A stretch of 51,891 bases of DNA from Gracilibacteraceae bacterium (GCA_031266805.1 JAISAH010000134.1:1-51891), one strand, 5' to 3'; positions 17,750 to 27,422 are shown, counted from the stretch's first letter. Translations and numbers: made by a program. Notes: a model not told the origin generated them from the sequence alone.

Positions 17750-19799
17750 ATTGCTCATGCCACAGGGAATCATCTTTCTGCTTCTGGCCGCGCTGGCCGC
17801 AGGGATTTTCATCCGGGCCCTGCGTCATAAATGGCGGATCCTCACGCTGGGCGCGCCGGAAAACCGCTTCGATCAACCCGGGCGGCGCCTGAAGAATTTC
17901 GCCGCTCTCATCCTGATGCAAGGCAAGATGGTGCGGGAATTTTACGGCGTCATTCATCTCTTTATCTTTTGGGGCTTCATCTTCATCTTGCTCGGCGAGA
18001 TTCCTCTGCTTCTGGAGGGTATTTTTCCAAATTTTACCGTGCCGCTGCTCGGCGATAACCCATATTTTTACCTGATCAAAGACGTCCTGTCCTTGCTCGT
18101 GACCGTCGGGCTTTTCGTCGGGATCATCCGGCGCTGGGTCATGCGCCCTCGCCGCCTGTACCGCACCGCGGAAGCCGCTCTCGTCGTCGCGCTCGTACTG
18201 GCGGTCATTGTGAGCGACTGGCTGATCGGGGCGGCTAAACTGGCTCTGGCCGGCGGCGTGCTGCCCGCTTTTCGCCTGACTGTCGTCTATCCGCTGCTGG
18301 TCCCGCTGTTTGCCGGCCTTAGCCCGGACGGGATCGCCGTCTTCCAGTCGACGATGTGGTGGCTGCACGTACTCGTCTTCCTGGGGTTTTTCGTCTACAT
18401 CCCCAATTCCAAGCATCTGCATGTGCTGGCCGCGCCGCTGAACGGGTATTTTGCCTCGCTGACGCCGCCCGGCGCTCAGATCAAGCCGCTGGATCCGCTG
18501 GCCGCCGCCGGAAAAGAATACGGCGTGGGCCGCATAGAAAACTTCACCTGGAAACAGCTTCTGGACAGTTTTGCCTGCGGGGAATGCGGGCGCTGCCTGG
18601 AGGTCTGCCCGGCCAACCTCAGCGGCAAGCCGCTCAACCCCAAACAGATGATCTGCCGCACCTTGAAAGAACATCTGCTAGAAAAAGGAGAAGTCATGCG
18701 CCGGCACGACCTGAGTTCGACGGAAGACCTCTCGCCGGAAAAACTCTCGGCTTTGCTGCGCGAGGATCCGGAGGCGGCGGTCCTCGGCAAAAGTCTGCTC
18801 GGCGACGTTTTCAGCGAAGACGCCCTCTGGGCCTGCACGACCTGCGGCGCCTGCCAGGAGGTGTGCCCCGTTTCCAATGAGCATGTGGGCAAGATCATCG
18901 ACATGCGCCGTTTTGCGGTGATGAACGAAGATCGCTACGCGCCGGAGCTGCGCCTCGCTTTTCGCAACGTGGAGAGCAAGTTCAATCCCTGGGGAGTCAG
19001 CTGGAGTGAACGGGCGGCCTGGGCCAAGCAGCTGGACGTCCCGCTCTGGAAGGACGCCGGGGAAGTAGAATACCTGTTTTGGGTCGGCTGCGCCGGTTCT
19101 TTTGACAACAGCGCGAAGCGGGTCAGCGAAGCGGTCGTTCGTCTGTTGCAGGCGGCCGGCGTGCGTTTCGCCATTTTGGGCCGGGAGGAAAAATGCTGCG
19201 GGGATTTCATCCGCCGGGCCGGCAACGAATACCTGTTCCGTCTCATGGCCCAAGAGAACGTGGCTCTGCTGAACCGATACGGCGTGCGTAAGATAGTGAC
19301 GGCCTGCCCGCATTGCCTGAACACGCTGAAAAACGAATACCCGGATCTGGGCGGGCGCTTCGAGGTGATTCATCACACGCAGCTCCTCTGGCAACTGGTG
19401 AAAGAGGGCCGGCTCAAGCTGCGGCCGCCGGAGACTACCGCGCCCGCGCGCCGGATCGCCGTCCACGATTCCTGTTATCTGGGGCGCTGCCAGAATGAGT
19501 ACGAGGCGCCGCGCGCTCTGCTCAGCATGATCCCCGGCACTCAGATCCTTGAGATGGAGCGCCGGAAGGACCGGAGCTTTTGCTGCGGCGCGGGAGGAGC
19601 CCGCATGTGGCTGGAGGAGCATCTGGGCGAGCGCATCAACCTCATGCGCGTCCGGCAGGCGCTGGAGACGGAGCCCACGACTATCGGCGTGAACTGCCCC
19701 TACTGCCTGACGATGATGGAGGACGGCGTCAAGGATCTGGCCCCCGACCGGGGTGTCGAGGTGGCGGATCCGGCTGTGCTGCTCGCTCAGCTGCTGTGA
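17742..19799 (+). CDS. Membrane iron-sulfur oxidoreductase, EtfAB:menaquinone oxidoreductase (EMO)-like
   Basis: 685-residue protein combining an N-terminal membrane domain with a cytoplasmic HdrD/GlpC-like part. Five or so hydrophobic segments ([32 protein letters not shown] and others up to about residue 220) resemble the NarI-type cytochrome b fold. Two [4Fe-4S] motifs follow (Cys279-type [12 protein letters not shown] and Cys365-type [12 protein letters not shown]), then two CCG domains with [27 protein letters not shown] and [13 protein letters not shown]. Proteins of this design next to etfBA in Syntrophomonas and relatives pass electrons from Etf to menaquinone. The GTG start overlaps etfA; TTG at 17751 or ATG at 17757 are alternatives. 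Confidence 0.85.
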   Translation: MLELLMPQGIIFLLLAALAAGIFIRALRHKWRILTLGAPENRFDQPGRRLKNFAALILMQGKMVREFYGVIHLFIFWGFIFILLGEIPLLLEGIFPNFTVPLLGDNPYFYLIKDVLSLLVTVGLFVGIIRRWVMRPRRLYRTAEAALVVALVLAVIVSDWLIGAAKLALAGGVLPAFRLTVVYPLLVPLFAGLSPDGIAVFQSTMWWLHVLVFLGFFVYIPNSKHLHVLAAPLNGYFASLTPPGAQIKPLDPLAAAGKEYGVGRIENFTWKQLLDSFACGECGRCLEVCPANLSGKPLNPKQMICRTLKEHLLEKGEVMRRHDLSSTEDLSPEKLSALLREDPEAAVLGKSLLGDVFSEDALWACTTCGACQEVCPVSNEHVGKIIDMRRFAVMNEDRYAPELRLAFRNVESKFNPWGVSWSERAAWAKQLDVPLWKDAGEVEYLFWVGCAGSFDNSAKRVSEAVVRLLQAAGVRFAILGREEKCCGDFIRRAGNEYLFRLMAQENVALLNRYGVRKIVTACPHCLNTLKNEYPDLGGRFEVIHHTQLLWQLVKEGRLKLRPPETTAPARRIAVHDSCYLGRCQNEYEAPRALLSMIPGTQILEMERRKDRSFCCGAGGARMWLEEHLGERINLMRVRQALETEPTTIGVNCPYCLTMMEDGVKDLAPDRGVEVADPAVLLAQLL

Positions 19800-19926
19800 A
19801 CCGGTTTTCTAAAGTTGACCTCATTCCGAGCCCTGCCTGTCTCTGACAAATTTCAAGCTTTCTTTTCCCTCATTTTTATAGTATAATTTCAAATATGGAT
19901 TAAACGACGAGGGTGGTTGTAAGGCA

Positions 19927-20151
19927 ATGAACGAACGCGTTATGAACACAGACGCTTTGCAAGCGTACTTTGCGGCGGTAATACCGACCCAAAAAGTGAG
20001 GGTGCGTGAGAGCGGCCGTATTGTAACGGTTGAGCCTGTTGCGGAAAGCAAGGCAGGCTCTCGTGTGCGCGGACTACTTGCGGACTGCCCTGAAATGTCC
20101 GTGGCTAAATTTTTGGAGCGCAAACAAGTCGATAAGGAACTTGATCTATGA
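19927..20151 (+). CDS. Small antitoxin-like protein, toxin partner truncated
   Basis: 74-residue acidic protein (MNERVMNTDALQAYFAAVIP, then VRVRESGRIVTVEPVAE and a C-terminus ending SVAKFLERKQVDKELDL). This layout, a short beta-rich half then an acidic helical tail with MSVAKFLERK, resembles antitoxins that pair with PIN or RelE toxins. The stop overlaps an ATG (ATGA at 20148) in the usual antitoxin-toxin manner, but the next frame ends after 17 codons (MTEFTAQNFARKFTKRY) at the promoter of the riboswitch unit. So the toxin seems deleted. A second start, MNTDALQ, is possible six codons in. Confidence 0.5.
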   Translation: MNERVMNTDALQAYFAAVIPTQKVRVRESGRIVTVEPVAESKAGSRVRGLLADCPEMSVAKFLERKQVDKELDL

Positions 20152-20197
20152 CCGAATTTACTGCTCAAAATTTTGCGCGTAAATTCACAAAAAGGTA

Positions 20198-20226
20198 TTG
20201 ACTTTCAGGGAGAAGCGGAATATACT
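20198..20226 (+). promoter_or_regulatory. Promoter of riboswitch unit 1
   Basis: TTGACT (20198-20203), 17-base spacer, TATACT (20221-20226). It starts an approximately 670-base leader that carries the cobalamin riboswitch. Confidence 0.7.
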
Positions 20227-20289
20227 GGGTGTCAGAACCCGGAATGATCCACTATTTACTGTTTCCGGTCATACTCGAATAATTTAACA

Positions 20290-20495
20290 GACTGTGGTAT
20301 TGGATTTCCGCTGAGGCGATGTCCAATCACTGAGGGAATCGGGTCAAGCCCGAACTGCGTAGCGTAAACCGCTGCCAACTGTGAGCGCATGAGGCTGTGT
20401 TTTGAGGCGAAAGCCTGTCATTGACGAGAGTCGAGAAGACAGAAGCACAGACGCGGGAGAAATCCCGGAAGCGCAAGTCAGGAGACCGACAGGAC
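20290..20495 (+). promoter_or_regulatory. Cobalamin riboswitch 1
   Basis: The conserved core is readable: a P2 stem (ATTGGA/TCCAAT), GAGGGAATCGGGTCAAGCCC then GAACTGCG, the CCGCTGCCAACTGTGAG block, peripheral hairpins, and the 3' B12 box AAGTCAGGAGACCGAC at 20475-20490. This order matches the AdoCbl/cobalamin riboswitch family. A CTGT/ACAG closing helix joins 20292-20295 and 20489-20492. A terminator-like hairpin follows at 20542, which suggests control of transcript elongation by corrinoid. The genes below encode secreted DUF4430 proteins. Confidence 0.88.
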
Positions 20496-20541
20496 CGGTA
20501 TCTCTCCGCTATAGGGCGGGAGACCGGAATGCCGTCCTCAT

Positions 20542-20572
20542 AAACCGCAGTCGTTCTCGTCGGCGGTTTTTT
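20542..20572 (+). terminator. Riboswitch 1 terminator
   Basis: AAACCGC pairs with GCGGTTT and is followed at once by a T-run (TTTTTTG). The inner part of the stem is imperfect. Its position about 50 bases after the B12 box fits an expression platform that stops transcription when cobalamin is bound. Confidence 0.65.
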
Positions 20573-20639
20573 GTTATCCCGCCGCCGGCGACCGAGCAGC
20601 CGAAAACGAATCGGGCGGGTTTCAGGCCCGCGGAGGAGG

Positions 20640-20815
20640 TGGGAGCGTAAAGGGTAAAACACTTGTAATGACAGCGCCAGCGGCGCCAATGTAACATTTT
20701 ATCTAAAATGTTACATTACGCCCGAAAGCCTTGACGCGCCAGGCTACAGAAGGTCTGCTCCGGGGCGTTCAGGCGGAAAAAGGTCAAAAGAAGAAGTCGG
20801 CAAGGCCGGGAAACT
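20640..20815 (+). other. Possible degenerate second cobalamin aptamer in the leader
   Basis: This leader segment repeats, weakly, the order of the upstream riboswitch: GGGAG, then AAAGGGTAAAACACTT, then CAGCGCCAGC, a CGAAAGCC block, and GAAGTCGGCAAGGCCGGG as a poor B12 box, with similar distances. Only about half of the B12-box positions agree. It could be a decayed tandem aptamer or unrelated structured RNA. A covariance-model search would settle it. Confidence 0.25.
20688..20717. repeat. 30-bp palindrome, copy 1
   Basis: Perfect 14-bp inverted repeat (AATGTAACATTTTA, two central bases, complement) preceded by CGCC. A second copy lies 143 bases downstream, also after CGCC. Confidence 0.75.
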
Positions 20816-20830
20816 CAACACAAAAACGCC

Positions 20831-20860
20831 AATGTAACAGTTTAGATAAAGTGTTACATT
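20831..20860. repeat. 30-bp palindrome, copy 2
   Basis: AATGTAACAGTTTA, GA, TAAAGTGTTACATT: the same palindrome as at 20688 with one mismatched pair. It lies 46 bases before the start of the next gene, so it could be a repressor site or an RNA hairpin affecting translation. Confidence 0.7.
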
Positions 20861-20906
20861 AGACCGGCCGGTTATCGCGTCAAGGACGCGGGAAGGAGTC
20901 ATAAAA

Positions 20907-21878
20907 ATGGCTATTCAGCGAAACAAAAGCAAAAACAGAATCGTTGTTCTCACGACATTGGCCCTTGTGGCCGTACTGTTTCTGGGTCCCGGCTGCGCAA
21001 CTCAGGCGGCCACAGACGACCCGAACATGACGGCGTATGATAATCAGTTCAGCTTCACCGCCGATGTTTCGGATGTTTCGAGTTCATCGTATACCGAGTA
21101 TTTAGGGGCGCTTCCGGCTGACGCGAGTTATGTGGCTACAGGGTATACAAATACAGGCGACGCCATTCCGCCGAACACCGTTTGGAGTATCGCATCGGCC
21201 AGCGGCGGTTTGTCCGCTGACGGTGTTCTCACCTTTGGCACGGCGGAAGGCGTGAATGACGGTTCCGTGATTTACAGCGAACAACCCGTCACCATTTCCG
21301 AGGGTGCGACGCCCGGCGTCGCCAGTATCTTGGCGACAAACACTCAGGCGTCAGGTAGCCCCGGAGTTAATATCACACTGATTTTAGATGATGAAGACAA
21401 CTATGACTCGTCGGGAACGACCGTAAGCAATATCGTTTTCCAGGTTTTCGAGCCGACGACGGACGGGACTCCCAGTTCCGCCGGGGTGGTGACTTTGCAC
21501 AGCGGCACCCTCCCCTCGGTCAGCGCCGACTTAAACACGGATAGCCACGCCTATGTGACGGCGTATGACGCGGTGCAAGAAGCGCAGGCCCTGTCCGTCG
21601 TCACCAGCGCCACCATCACTTCGACAGACACCGGTCCCTATCTCCAGACACTGGCGGTCAACGGCCACACCTACACGGCGACGGGCAACTATACCGATCC
21701 CGGCTGGCTCTACCAGGTCTACGAGCTTTCCGGCTCTGATTATGTCACGGTGGAATTGTCCGAGCTGGTAGGCGCCGGCGACTTCCCTCTGAGCGACGGC
21801 CAATTGATCCAGTGGCGGTTCGGCCTCTATGGCGAAGTGGAATTCCCCGAGACCTTCCCTAATCCAAACATTTTCTAA
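20907..21878 (+). CDS. Secreted DUF4430 (transcobalamin-like) protein, riboswitch-controlled
   Basis: 323-residue exported protein. A basic N-terminus and hydrophobic segment (VVLTTLALVAVLFLG) end in GPGCATQA, a possible but atypical lipobox, so lipoprotein or Sec-cleaved forms are both possible. A serine/threonine/aspartate-rich middle follows, and residues about 229-310 resemble DUF4430: the DPGWLYQVY and LSDGQLIQWRFG segments match the SGWMYTVNG...GDQIIWHY pattern of the larger neighbour. DUF4430 is related to the C-terminal domain of transcobalamin and intrinsic factor. Placement below a cobalamin riboswitch supports a role in catching corrinoids outside the cell. GGAAGGAG precedes the ATG. 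Confidence 0.75.
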   Translation: MAIQRNKSKNRIVVLTTLALVAVLFLGPGCATQAATDDPNMTAYDNQFSFTADVSDVSSSSYTEYLGALPADASYVATGYTNTGDAIPPNTVWSIASASGGLSADGVLTFGTAEGVNDGSVIYSEQPVTISEGATPGVASILATNTQASGSPGVNITLILDDEDNYDSSGTTVSNIVFQVFEPTTDGTPSSAGVVTLHSGTLPSVSADLNTDSHAYVTAYDAVQEAQALSVVTSATITSTDTGPYLQTLAVNGHTYTATGNYTDPGWLYQVYELSGSDYVTVELSELVGAGDFPLSDGQLIQWRFGLYGEVEFPETFPNPNIF

Positions 21879-21892
21879 ACCGTAATATTTCA

Positions 21893-21925
21893 GGAGGGAG
21901 GCCCGCGGTCGCGGGCTTTCCCTCC
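21893..21925 (+). terminator. Strong hairpin after the small DUF4430 gene
   Basis: GGAGGGAG and GCCCGCG pair with CGCGGGC and TTCCCTCC around a two-base loop, one bulge. There is no T-run, so it may cap the upstream mRNA or partly terminate, lowering expression of the large gene below. Confidence 0.6.
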
Positions 21926-22279
21926 CTCTCCGTCATTGCGAGCGAAGCAAAGCAGTTCGGTTCCAAACAGCTTATCTGCGCGGCTTGGCGCCGGACTAAG
22001 CCGCCCTAAGTCCGCCTATATAAACGGTGTCAAGGGCGGACTAAGTCCGACATGGACTCGACTAACCTTCGGCTGATTTTAGCGCCGGTCATAATCCCGC
22101 CGAAGGAGTCTTGTTCGATAATTCCCGTCATTCCGGACTTGTTCCGGAATCCAAGCACTGTTGGCAAGACCGCCTAACGGGGATAGATTCCGGCATAAAG
22201 CCGGAATGACGGCGGGGGAGAGACCATCTCCGAACAGTAATATTATTATTTTATTTATATTTAATAGGGAGGTATCGCG
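21926..22279. repeat. Gap filled with dispersed repeats
   Basis: No gene seen. It holds a CGTCATTGCGAGCGAAGC repeat at about 21931, two copies of a GGCGGACTAAGTCCG-type palindrome near 22000-22050, and an inverted repeat CGTCATTCCGGACTTGTTCC...GCCGGAATGACG at about 22127-22212. Bases 22156-22177 recur in inverted orientation at 35496-35517. An AT-rich stretch at 22230-22265 precedes the AGGGAGGT site of the next gene and may hold its promoter. Confidence 0.6.
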
Positions 22280-25200
22280 ATGCCCGCAAAACGTCATATG
22301 CCCCTGATTTTGCTCATGCTGCTCACACTTGTGGTCAGCGGTTTTTCTTTTTCTAAAGCCGCCGCTCCCGTTTACGCGGACGACAAGACGTTTGACGCTT
22401 ATATATATATTCCCACCAGTACTACTGTGCTTTGGGGCAGTTACAATATTGAGCGCAAGCCCTTGACTGACGCAAAACTCATCGTAAAGGATTCCGCGGG
22501 GAGCGACGTCCCGCTTGAGACATGGGAAGTGACCGAAGGCTACTTAAACATAACCAATAAGCTGTCCGGCGTCACCGAAGGCGAATATGATTACGAACTT
22601 TACTATAAGCCAAAGGAAAATGAGCCGGAAATCCTGGCCAGCTATGGCCGTTTTCTTATCACTGAAAAAAATAATGAATTCAAAATTGGCACCGCCCAGA
22701 TTAAAGTTTGGAATAGCAATCAGAGCTCGGCGATACCAAACGATCAATTCGAGGCGGACTTTATCATACTGGACCAATACAGCCAGCAAATGATTCCACT
22801 GCAAGTAAAGAAAATCGGTGCTACTTATGAAGAAAACTACGTCTTGTTAAGTGGACAGACATATACGTATTCACTAGTTTCAAACTGCCTGGACTATAAC
22901 ATTTTAGAGGGCAATTTTACTACTTTTCGCGGCACAACTCATTATATAGCTGATGACCTAGCCAAAGCAGCGACAATGCGCTTCGGATTTAACACGACCA
23001 CGACTTTCCGAATCACCAAAGGCGCGGATTTCGGCGTATATAAAAAAATAAAGCATTTTACCCAGTTTTACGAATACCCGCTGGATCTTGTGCAAAGCGA
23101 CGGCGATTACGACGTCTACACAGGCAAGATTCCGCAGAACGCTCAGCTCCACTATGAGGCCAGCCTGCCGGACGCCGGCTCTTTCCCCGCCCCCCTCAAA
23201 GAGAGCCGCCTGTTCACTTTGCCGACAAGCGCCGCTGACACGACAGTGACTTTTGATCTGAGCGATTGGCAATATACAGGCTACAGCGCCGACCCCACCA
23301 GGCAGGAAGCCAATCTGTACACGAATCTCGGACCGACAGGCAGCGTCAACCTTTCGAACGGCGAGAGCTTCGACCTTGACCTCATCCGCGTCTGGCAGGC
23401 CATGTTCGGCGTGGTGGCCAATTATTTCATCGAGCCCAACTACGAGCTGACCGTCTACGGCGACAGCGTCGGCGGGCTGGAGGAGATCGGGGCCCCCGGC
23501 CGCTTGCAGACCCGGATAACCGCTGAGGGGCCCGGCGTCAGCGTCGTCAAGATCGTCTACGGCCCGCAGATTTATAAGAACGCCGGCATGTACAGCTTGG
23601 AGATTTCCGAGATGGTCTATTTCGATCCGATCATGGCGCAGAACACAGGGGTGGCGGTGATCAACGTGGACGGGGGGCCGGACTTTGAGACCGGGATCGA
23701 CGCCCGTCACGAGTTTGACACCTATTATTTCGACCGGGAGCAGACCGACCGCGCCCTCTATACCTTCACTCCGGCGCAGGGCACGAGCGTGCGCGTTCAT
23801 GACCCGCTCCACGTCTCCGAATGGGGCGAAGCCTGGACAGATTATGAAGCGGCGGAGGACGGCAGTTTCACCGTCGGCCTGAAAGAGGGGCGCAATATTG
23901 TCGAGCTGAAAAACGGCGAATCGACCCGCTATCATGTCATCGAAGGCCGCGGCCTGGAATTCGTCATTGAGAACGTAGACCGCCCGGGCGAAGTCATAGC
24001 CGTGGGCGATACGGCCCGCGTATCTTTCAAGGGTCTGCGCTCGCCCATTCAGAAGATCGGCGGCGTCTATAACCCCGGTTTTGGCGGCACCACCTGGGTG
24101 GAGTATACGAATATTGATGAAGCCACTGTGCGGAGCGCAGGCAACCAGTACGGGATCGGCTGGCAGGAGGCCAACTATTTTGACTATACCGTCACCGCTG
24201 CCAATCTCGGCGTCCTCACCGGCGGGCAGATCCATCAGGGCGGGCTCGGCAGTTCGCTTTACACCCATATCAATATCTCCCTCTCCGGCGTCGGGATCAA
24301 TATGACCGCCGGGGCCATCCCCAGCACCGGCTATTTCAGCGCGCTGCCGGATATCACGCTGATACCGCAGGTCCCGCCGGCCACGGATATCGACGTGGTC
24401 TTCGATCCGGCGGCGGAGACGAAGCTGACCGTCCGCGCCGCGAATGGCGAGACCCAGATCCCGAAAGAGGGAGAGCCGAATGTTTACAGTCTGGCTTTTG
24501 CCGAAGGCTATCGCTATATCTACGAGAAACCGGGCTATCTGACCAAGACCGGCGAGTTCGCTGTGACCGCCGAGACGGCGAGTTTCACGCTGCCGCTTTT
24601 CACCGACGCGGATAAGATCGCTCAGAGCGCCGGGACGGCCCGGGTGACGGTCGTCGGCCCGGACAGCTATCTGGCGGACGGGGCGCCGGTCAGCTATGAC
24701 GCCGTCTCCGCGCCGAATCTGATGCCCAACCGCTGGGTCGAGTACAATTACGGCGGCTACACGGTGCTGCACGCTCTGATCGACGCCCTCGGCCCGGGGA
24801 ATTTCAGCGCCGCCGCCGGGGAGCTGACGCCGCACACTCTGACCGCGCCGCCGGCTGGCGCCGTCTGGTACTGCGAAGTGAACGGGCGGGTAGTGGCGGA
24901 CTACTGGCGGACGCATGTGCATGACGGCGACGAGATCCGTTTCTACTTGGGCGCGCCCGGCCAGACTCTGGCCTGGTTCAGCCCGGCCGCGAGCGAGATC
25001 CGTCTGGGTGAGAGCGCGACCCTCACTCTGCTGGGCAAGCCGGTCGGCGCGGACGGAGACGGCGAGGCGGTCGCCGGGGCCAGAGTGCTGGTCAACAACA
25101 CGGACTACGGCCTCGTGACCGACGCCGCCGGACAAGTGGAGATCTCTCCCGCCGCGCTCGGCGCCGGTCTCCCTCTCGGCCCCAATTATCTCCGGGCCGC

Positions 25201-27397
25201 GCGGGCGGACGCGCTCACCTTCAACCGGGCGGCGATCAACGTTCTGCCGGCGCAGACGCCGCCTCAGAGTTCCGTGACTTTCCGCCTGATCGGCGCGGTG
25301 AAACACCCGTCGCCGGACGGATACGGCCCGTTCACCGAGTATCAGAACTGGATCAGGACTTTGACCTATGATTTTACCGGCGCGGAGACGACGGTCTTTG
25401 AAGTGTTCGACTGGGCTCTGGCCCAGAAGGGCCTGGACTATGTCGAGAGCATGGAAGGCTATATCTCCACCATTCAGGCCCCGGAGGCTCTCGGCAGCGG
25501 ATATCTGGAGGAAACGGATAACGGCCCGAACTCCGGCTGGATGTACACGGTAAACGGCGTCCACGGCGATAATAGCCTGCGCCAGCAAAAACTGAGCGAC
25601 GGCGACCAGATCATCTGGCATTATGTGGACGATTATATTCTGGAAACCGACTATGAGGGCAGCCCGGCCCGCTACCCGAACCGCTGGCTGGAGGCGGAGG
25701 ACGTAGACCCGGAGACTTACGGACCGCCGGCCCCCCCGGCTCTGGAAGACGGAACAGCGGTGGGGCGGACAGAGCAGCCGGCGGAAATAGTGGAGACTAA
25801 CAGCGGCGTCCCGGCTGCCGCCGTGACCGTTGACGCGCAGGCTGTGGCGGACGCGGTGACGGAAGCGCTGGAGCGGGCCGCGGCGGAAACCGAGAGCGGC
25901 GCGGACGCCGTAGCGACGGCTGTGGAGATCCGTGTGGAAATAATTGGCAATGAAGACGTGCCGGCGAACGAGGTGAAGGAAGTCTATGTCACGCTGCCGG
26001 CCGCGGCGGTGGGGATCATCACCGGGCAGGACGGCGGCGTGGACAATGTGCGGATAGCGTCCGATCTGGGCGATATCAGCCTGGACCGGGAAGCCATCCT
26101 GACAGCCGCGCGGGTCGGGGAAGATCTGAGTTTTGTCCTCGGCGGCCTGAACGCTGGGGCGGCGGCGGAGAAGGAACTGCGGCTGCCGGCGCTTGACGGC
26201 GGCGGGATTCCCCTGGTTTATGAGATCAGCCTTTACAGCGTGAGAAGCGACACTGCTAAAATAACACAGATAACAAATCTCGGCGACGGACGGGCGACGG
26301 TCTCTCTGCCCTACGTTCTGCCGTCCGGCGGAAACCCGCTTTGGGTCGCTGTCTGGTATATCCAGCCCGGCGCTCCGGCCGAGAAGCTGAATGGCGTGAC
26401 CTATGATCAGGAAAACTCAAGAGCCGTCTTTATGCCGAACCACTTTTCTTATTACGCGGTGGGCTACGATCCGGTAGTGGTTCCGGATGTTCCGAAACCT
26501 CACGCGCCTAACGGCGGCAGCGCGGTCTCAAATGTAACGCCGCCGGTCACGCCGGCTGACCCCGCCGCGCCCATCACGGTCAGCCGGGCCAGTCTCAGCT
26601 ATATCAGCGGCGCGGATCGGGTCCTCACCTCCGTCGCCATCTCCCGTCAGGGCTGGGAGAGCGCCGAGACGGTAATCCTCGCCCCGGGCGGCCAGAATAA
26701 TCTGATCGACGCCCTGGCCGTGGCCCCGCTGGCCGGGCAGGAGGACGCGCCGATACTGCTCAGTACAGGTAGTCTTGACCCGGCGGTGATCGCGGAGATC
26801 CAGCGGCTGGGCGCGAAGAAAGTCTATGCCGTCGGCGCGTTGAGCGGGGCGGTGATTGAAGCGCTGGAGGCGGCGCTGCCCGGTCTCGCGGTTGAGACTT
26901 TGCGCGGGGCGAGCCGGTTTGAGACGGCGGCCCTGATCGGGGCGAAACTGAGCGAGCCGCAGGGCACGTTTGTCGTCGGCTATAACGCCGTGGCGGACGC
27001 TGTAAGCGCCGCCTCCTTCGCCGCGGCCCACGGTTATCTGATCCAAATTGCTGATCCGGATGGCACGGTCAGCGTGGCCGCGGGTACGCCGGCCACGGGC
27101 GCGCCGGTCTATATTCTGGGCGGCCCAGCCCTCGTGCGTGACATTCCCGGGGCGACGCGGCTCTACGGGGCGACGCGCTACGAGACGAACAAGGCCATCC
27201 GCGACGCCCTGCCTTTTGAGTACGCGAATATCTATACCGCGGACGGCGGCACTTTGGTCGACGCCCTGACCGGTTCGGCTCTCGCCGCCAGAAGCGGCGC
27301 CGCCATAGTTCTCACCCCGGGTAACGACCCCGCGGGCACGGACTTCGGAGGCATCACGGCGGAAACCAAGGTTTACGCTTTCGGCGCCGCGAAGTAA
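22280..27397 (+). CDS. Giant wall-anchored surface protein with two DUF4430 domains and CWB2 repeats
   Basis: 1705-residue secreted protein. A signal peptide (LILLMLLTLVVSGFSFSKAAAPVYA) is followed by about 780 residues of beta-rich, Ig-like sequence I cannot classify. A first DUF4430-like domain spans about 816-892, and a second, better one spans about 997-1120 with ETDNGPNSGWMYTVNG and LSDGDQIIWHYV. A ZU5-like beta region follows (about 1170-1390), then a proline linker and three cell-wall-binding type 2 repeats (about 1432-1705: SGADRVLTSVAISRQGW, GASRFETAALIGAKL, GATRYETNKAIRDAL). CWB2 repeats tether proteins to wall polymers in Clostridia. A corrinoid-binding role is inferred from DUF4430 and the riboswitch upstream. 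The C-terminal 600 residues have a close paralogue at 41.2-43.0 kb. Confidence 0.85.
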   Translation: MPAKRHMPLILLMLLTLVVSGFSFSKAAAPVYADDKTFDAYIYIPTSTTVLWGSYNIERKPLTDAKLIVKDSAGSDVPLETWEVTEGYLNITNKLSGVTEGEYDYELYYKPKENEPEILASYGRFLITEKNNEFKIGTAQIKVWNSNQSSAIPNDQFEADFIILDQYSQQMIPLQVKKIGATYEENYVLLSGQTYTYSLVSNCLDYNILEGNFTTFRGTTHYIADDLAKAATMRFGFNTTTTFRITKGADFGVYKKIKHFTQFYEYPLDLVQSDGDYDVYTGKIPQNAQLHYEASLPDAGSFPAPLKESRLFTLPTSAADTTVTFDLSDWQYTGYSADPTRQEANLYTNLGPTGSVNLSNGESFDLDLIRVWQAMFGVVANYFIEPNYELTVYGDSVGGLEEIGAPGRLQTRITAEGPGVSVVKIVYGPQIYKNAGMYSLEISEMVYFDPIMAQNTGVAVINVDGGPDFETGIDARHEFDTYYFDREQTDRALYTFTPAQGTSVRVHDPLHVSEWGEAWTDYEAAEDGSFTVGLKEGRNIVELKNGESTRYHVIEGRGLEFVIENVDRPGEVIAVGDTARVSFKGLRSPIQKIGGVYNPGFGGTTWVEYTNIDEATVRSAGNQYGIGWQEANYFDYTVTAANLGVLTGGQIHQGGLGSSLYTHINISLSGVGINMTAGAIPSTGYFSALPDITLIPQVPPATDIDVVFDPAAETKLTVRAANGETQIPKEGEPNVYSLAFAEGYRYIYEKPGYLTKTGEFAVTAETASFTLPLFTDADKIAQSAGTARVTVVGPDSYLADGAPVSYDAVSAPNLMPNRWVEYNYGGYTVLHALIDALGPGNFSAAAGELTPHTLTAPPAGAVWYCEVNGRVVADYWRTHVHDGDEIRFYLGAPGQTLAWFSPAASEIRLGESATLTLLGKPVGADGDGEAVAGARVLVNNTDYGLVTDAAGQVEISPAALGAGLPLGPNYLRAARADALTFNRAAINVLPAQTPPQSSVTFRLIGAVKHPSPDGYGPFTEYQNWIRTLTYDFTGAETTVFEVFDWALAQKGLDYVESMEGYISTIQAPEALGSGYLEETDNGPNSGWMYTVNGVHGDNSLRQQKLSDGDQIIWHYVDDYILETDYEGSPARYPNRWLEAEDVDPETYGPPAPPALEDGTAVGRTEQPAEIVETNSGVPAAAVTVDAQAVADAVTEALERAAAETESGADAVATAVEIRVEIIGNEDVPANEVKEVYVTLPAAAVGIITGQDGGVDNVRIASDLGDISLDREAILTAARVGEDLSFVLGGLNAGAAAEKELRLPALDGGGIPLVYEISLYSVRSDTAKITQITNLGDGRATVSLPYVLPSGGNPLWVAVWYIQPGAPAEKLNGVTYDQENSRAVFMPNHFSYYAVGYDPVVVPDVPKPHAPNGGSAVSNVTPPVTPADPAAPITVSRASLSYISGADRVLTSVAISRQGWESAETVILAPGGQNNLIDALAVAPLAGQEDAPILLSTGSLDPAVIAEIQRLGAKKVYAVGALSGAVIEALEAALPGLAVETLRGASRFETAALIGAKLSEPQGTFVVGYNAVADAVSAASFAAAHGYLIQIADPDGTVSVAAGTPATGAPVYILGGPALVRDIPGATRLYGATRYETNKAIRDALPFEYANIYTADGGTLVDALTGSALAARSGAAIVLTPGNDPAGTDFGGITAETKVYAFGAAK
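26566..27390 (+). repeat. CWB2-coding direct repeat, copy 1
   Basis: About 820 bp coding for the CWB2 region are nearly identical to 42151-42975, including runs of more than 100 identical bases. Same orientation, 15.6 kb apart. Confidence 0.85.
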
Positions 27398-27422
27398 AGC
27401 GGGTTCACTCTTTCATCATAAA

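Noticed and set aside
20688-20860. CRISPR-like repeats
   Set aside because: Only two palindromic copies 143 bases apart with no regular spacers and no cas genes.
22958-25621. Long antisense open frame (887 codons) opposite the giant DUF4430 gene
   Set aside because: GC-rich shadow frame with His/Arg/Gly/Asp-heavy composition, no ribosome site and no domain; the plus strand has a signal peptide and clear domains.
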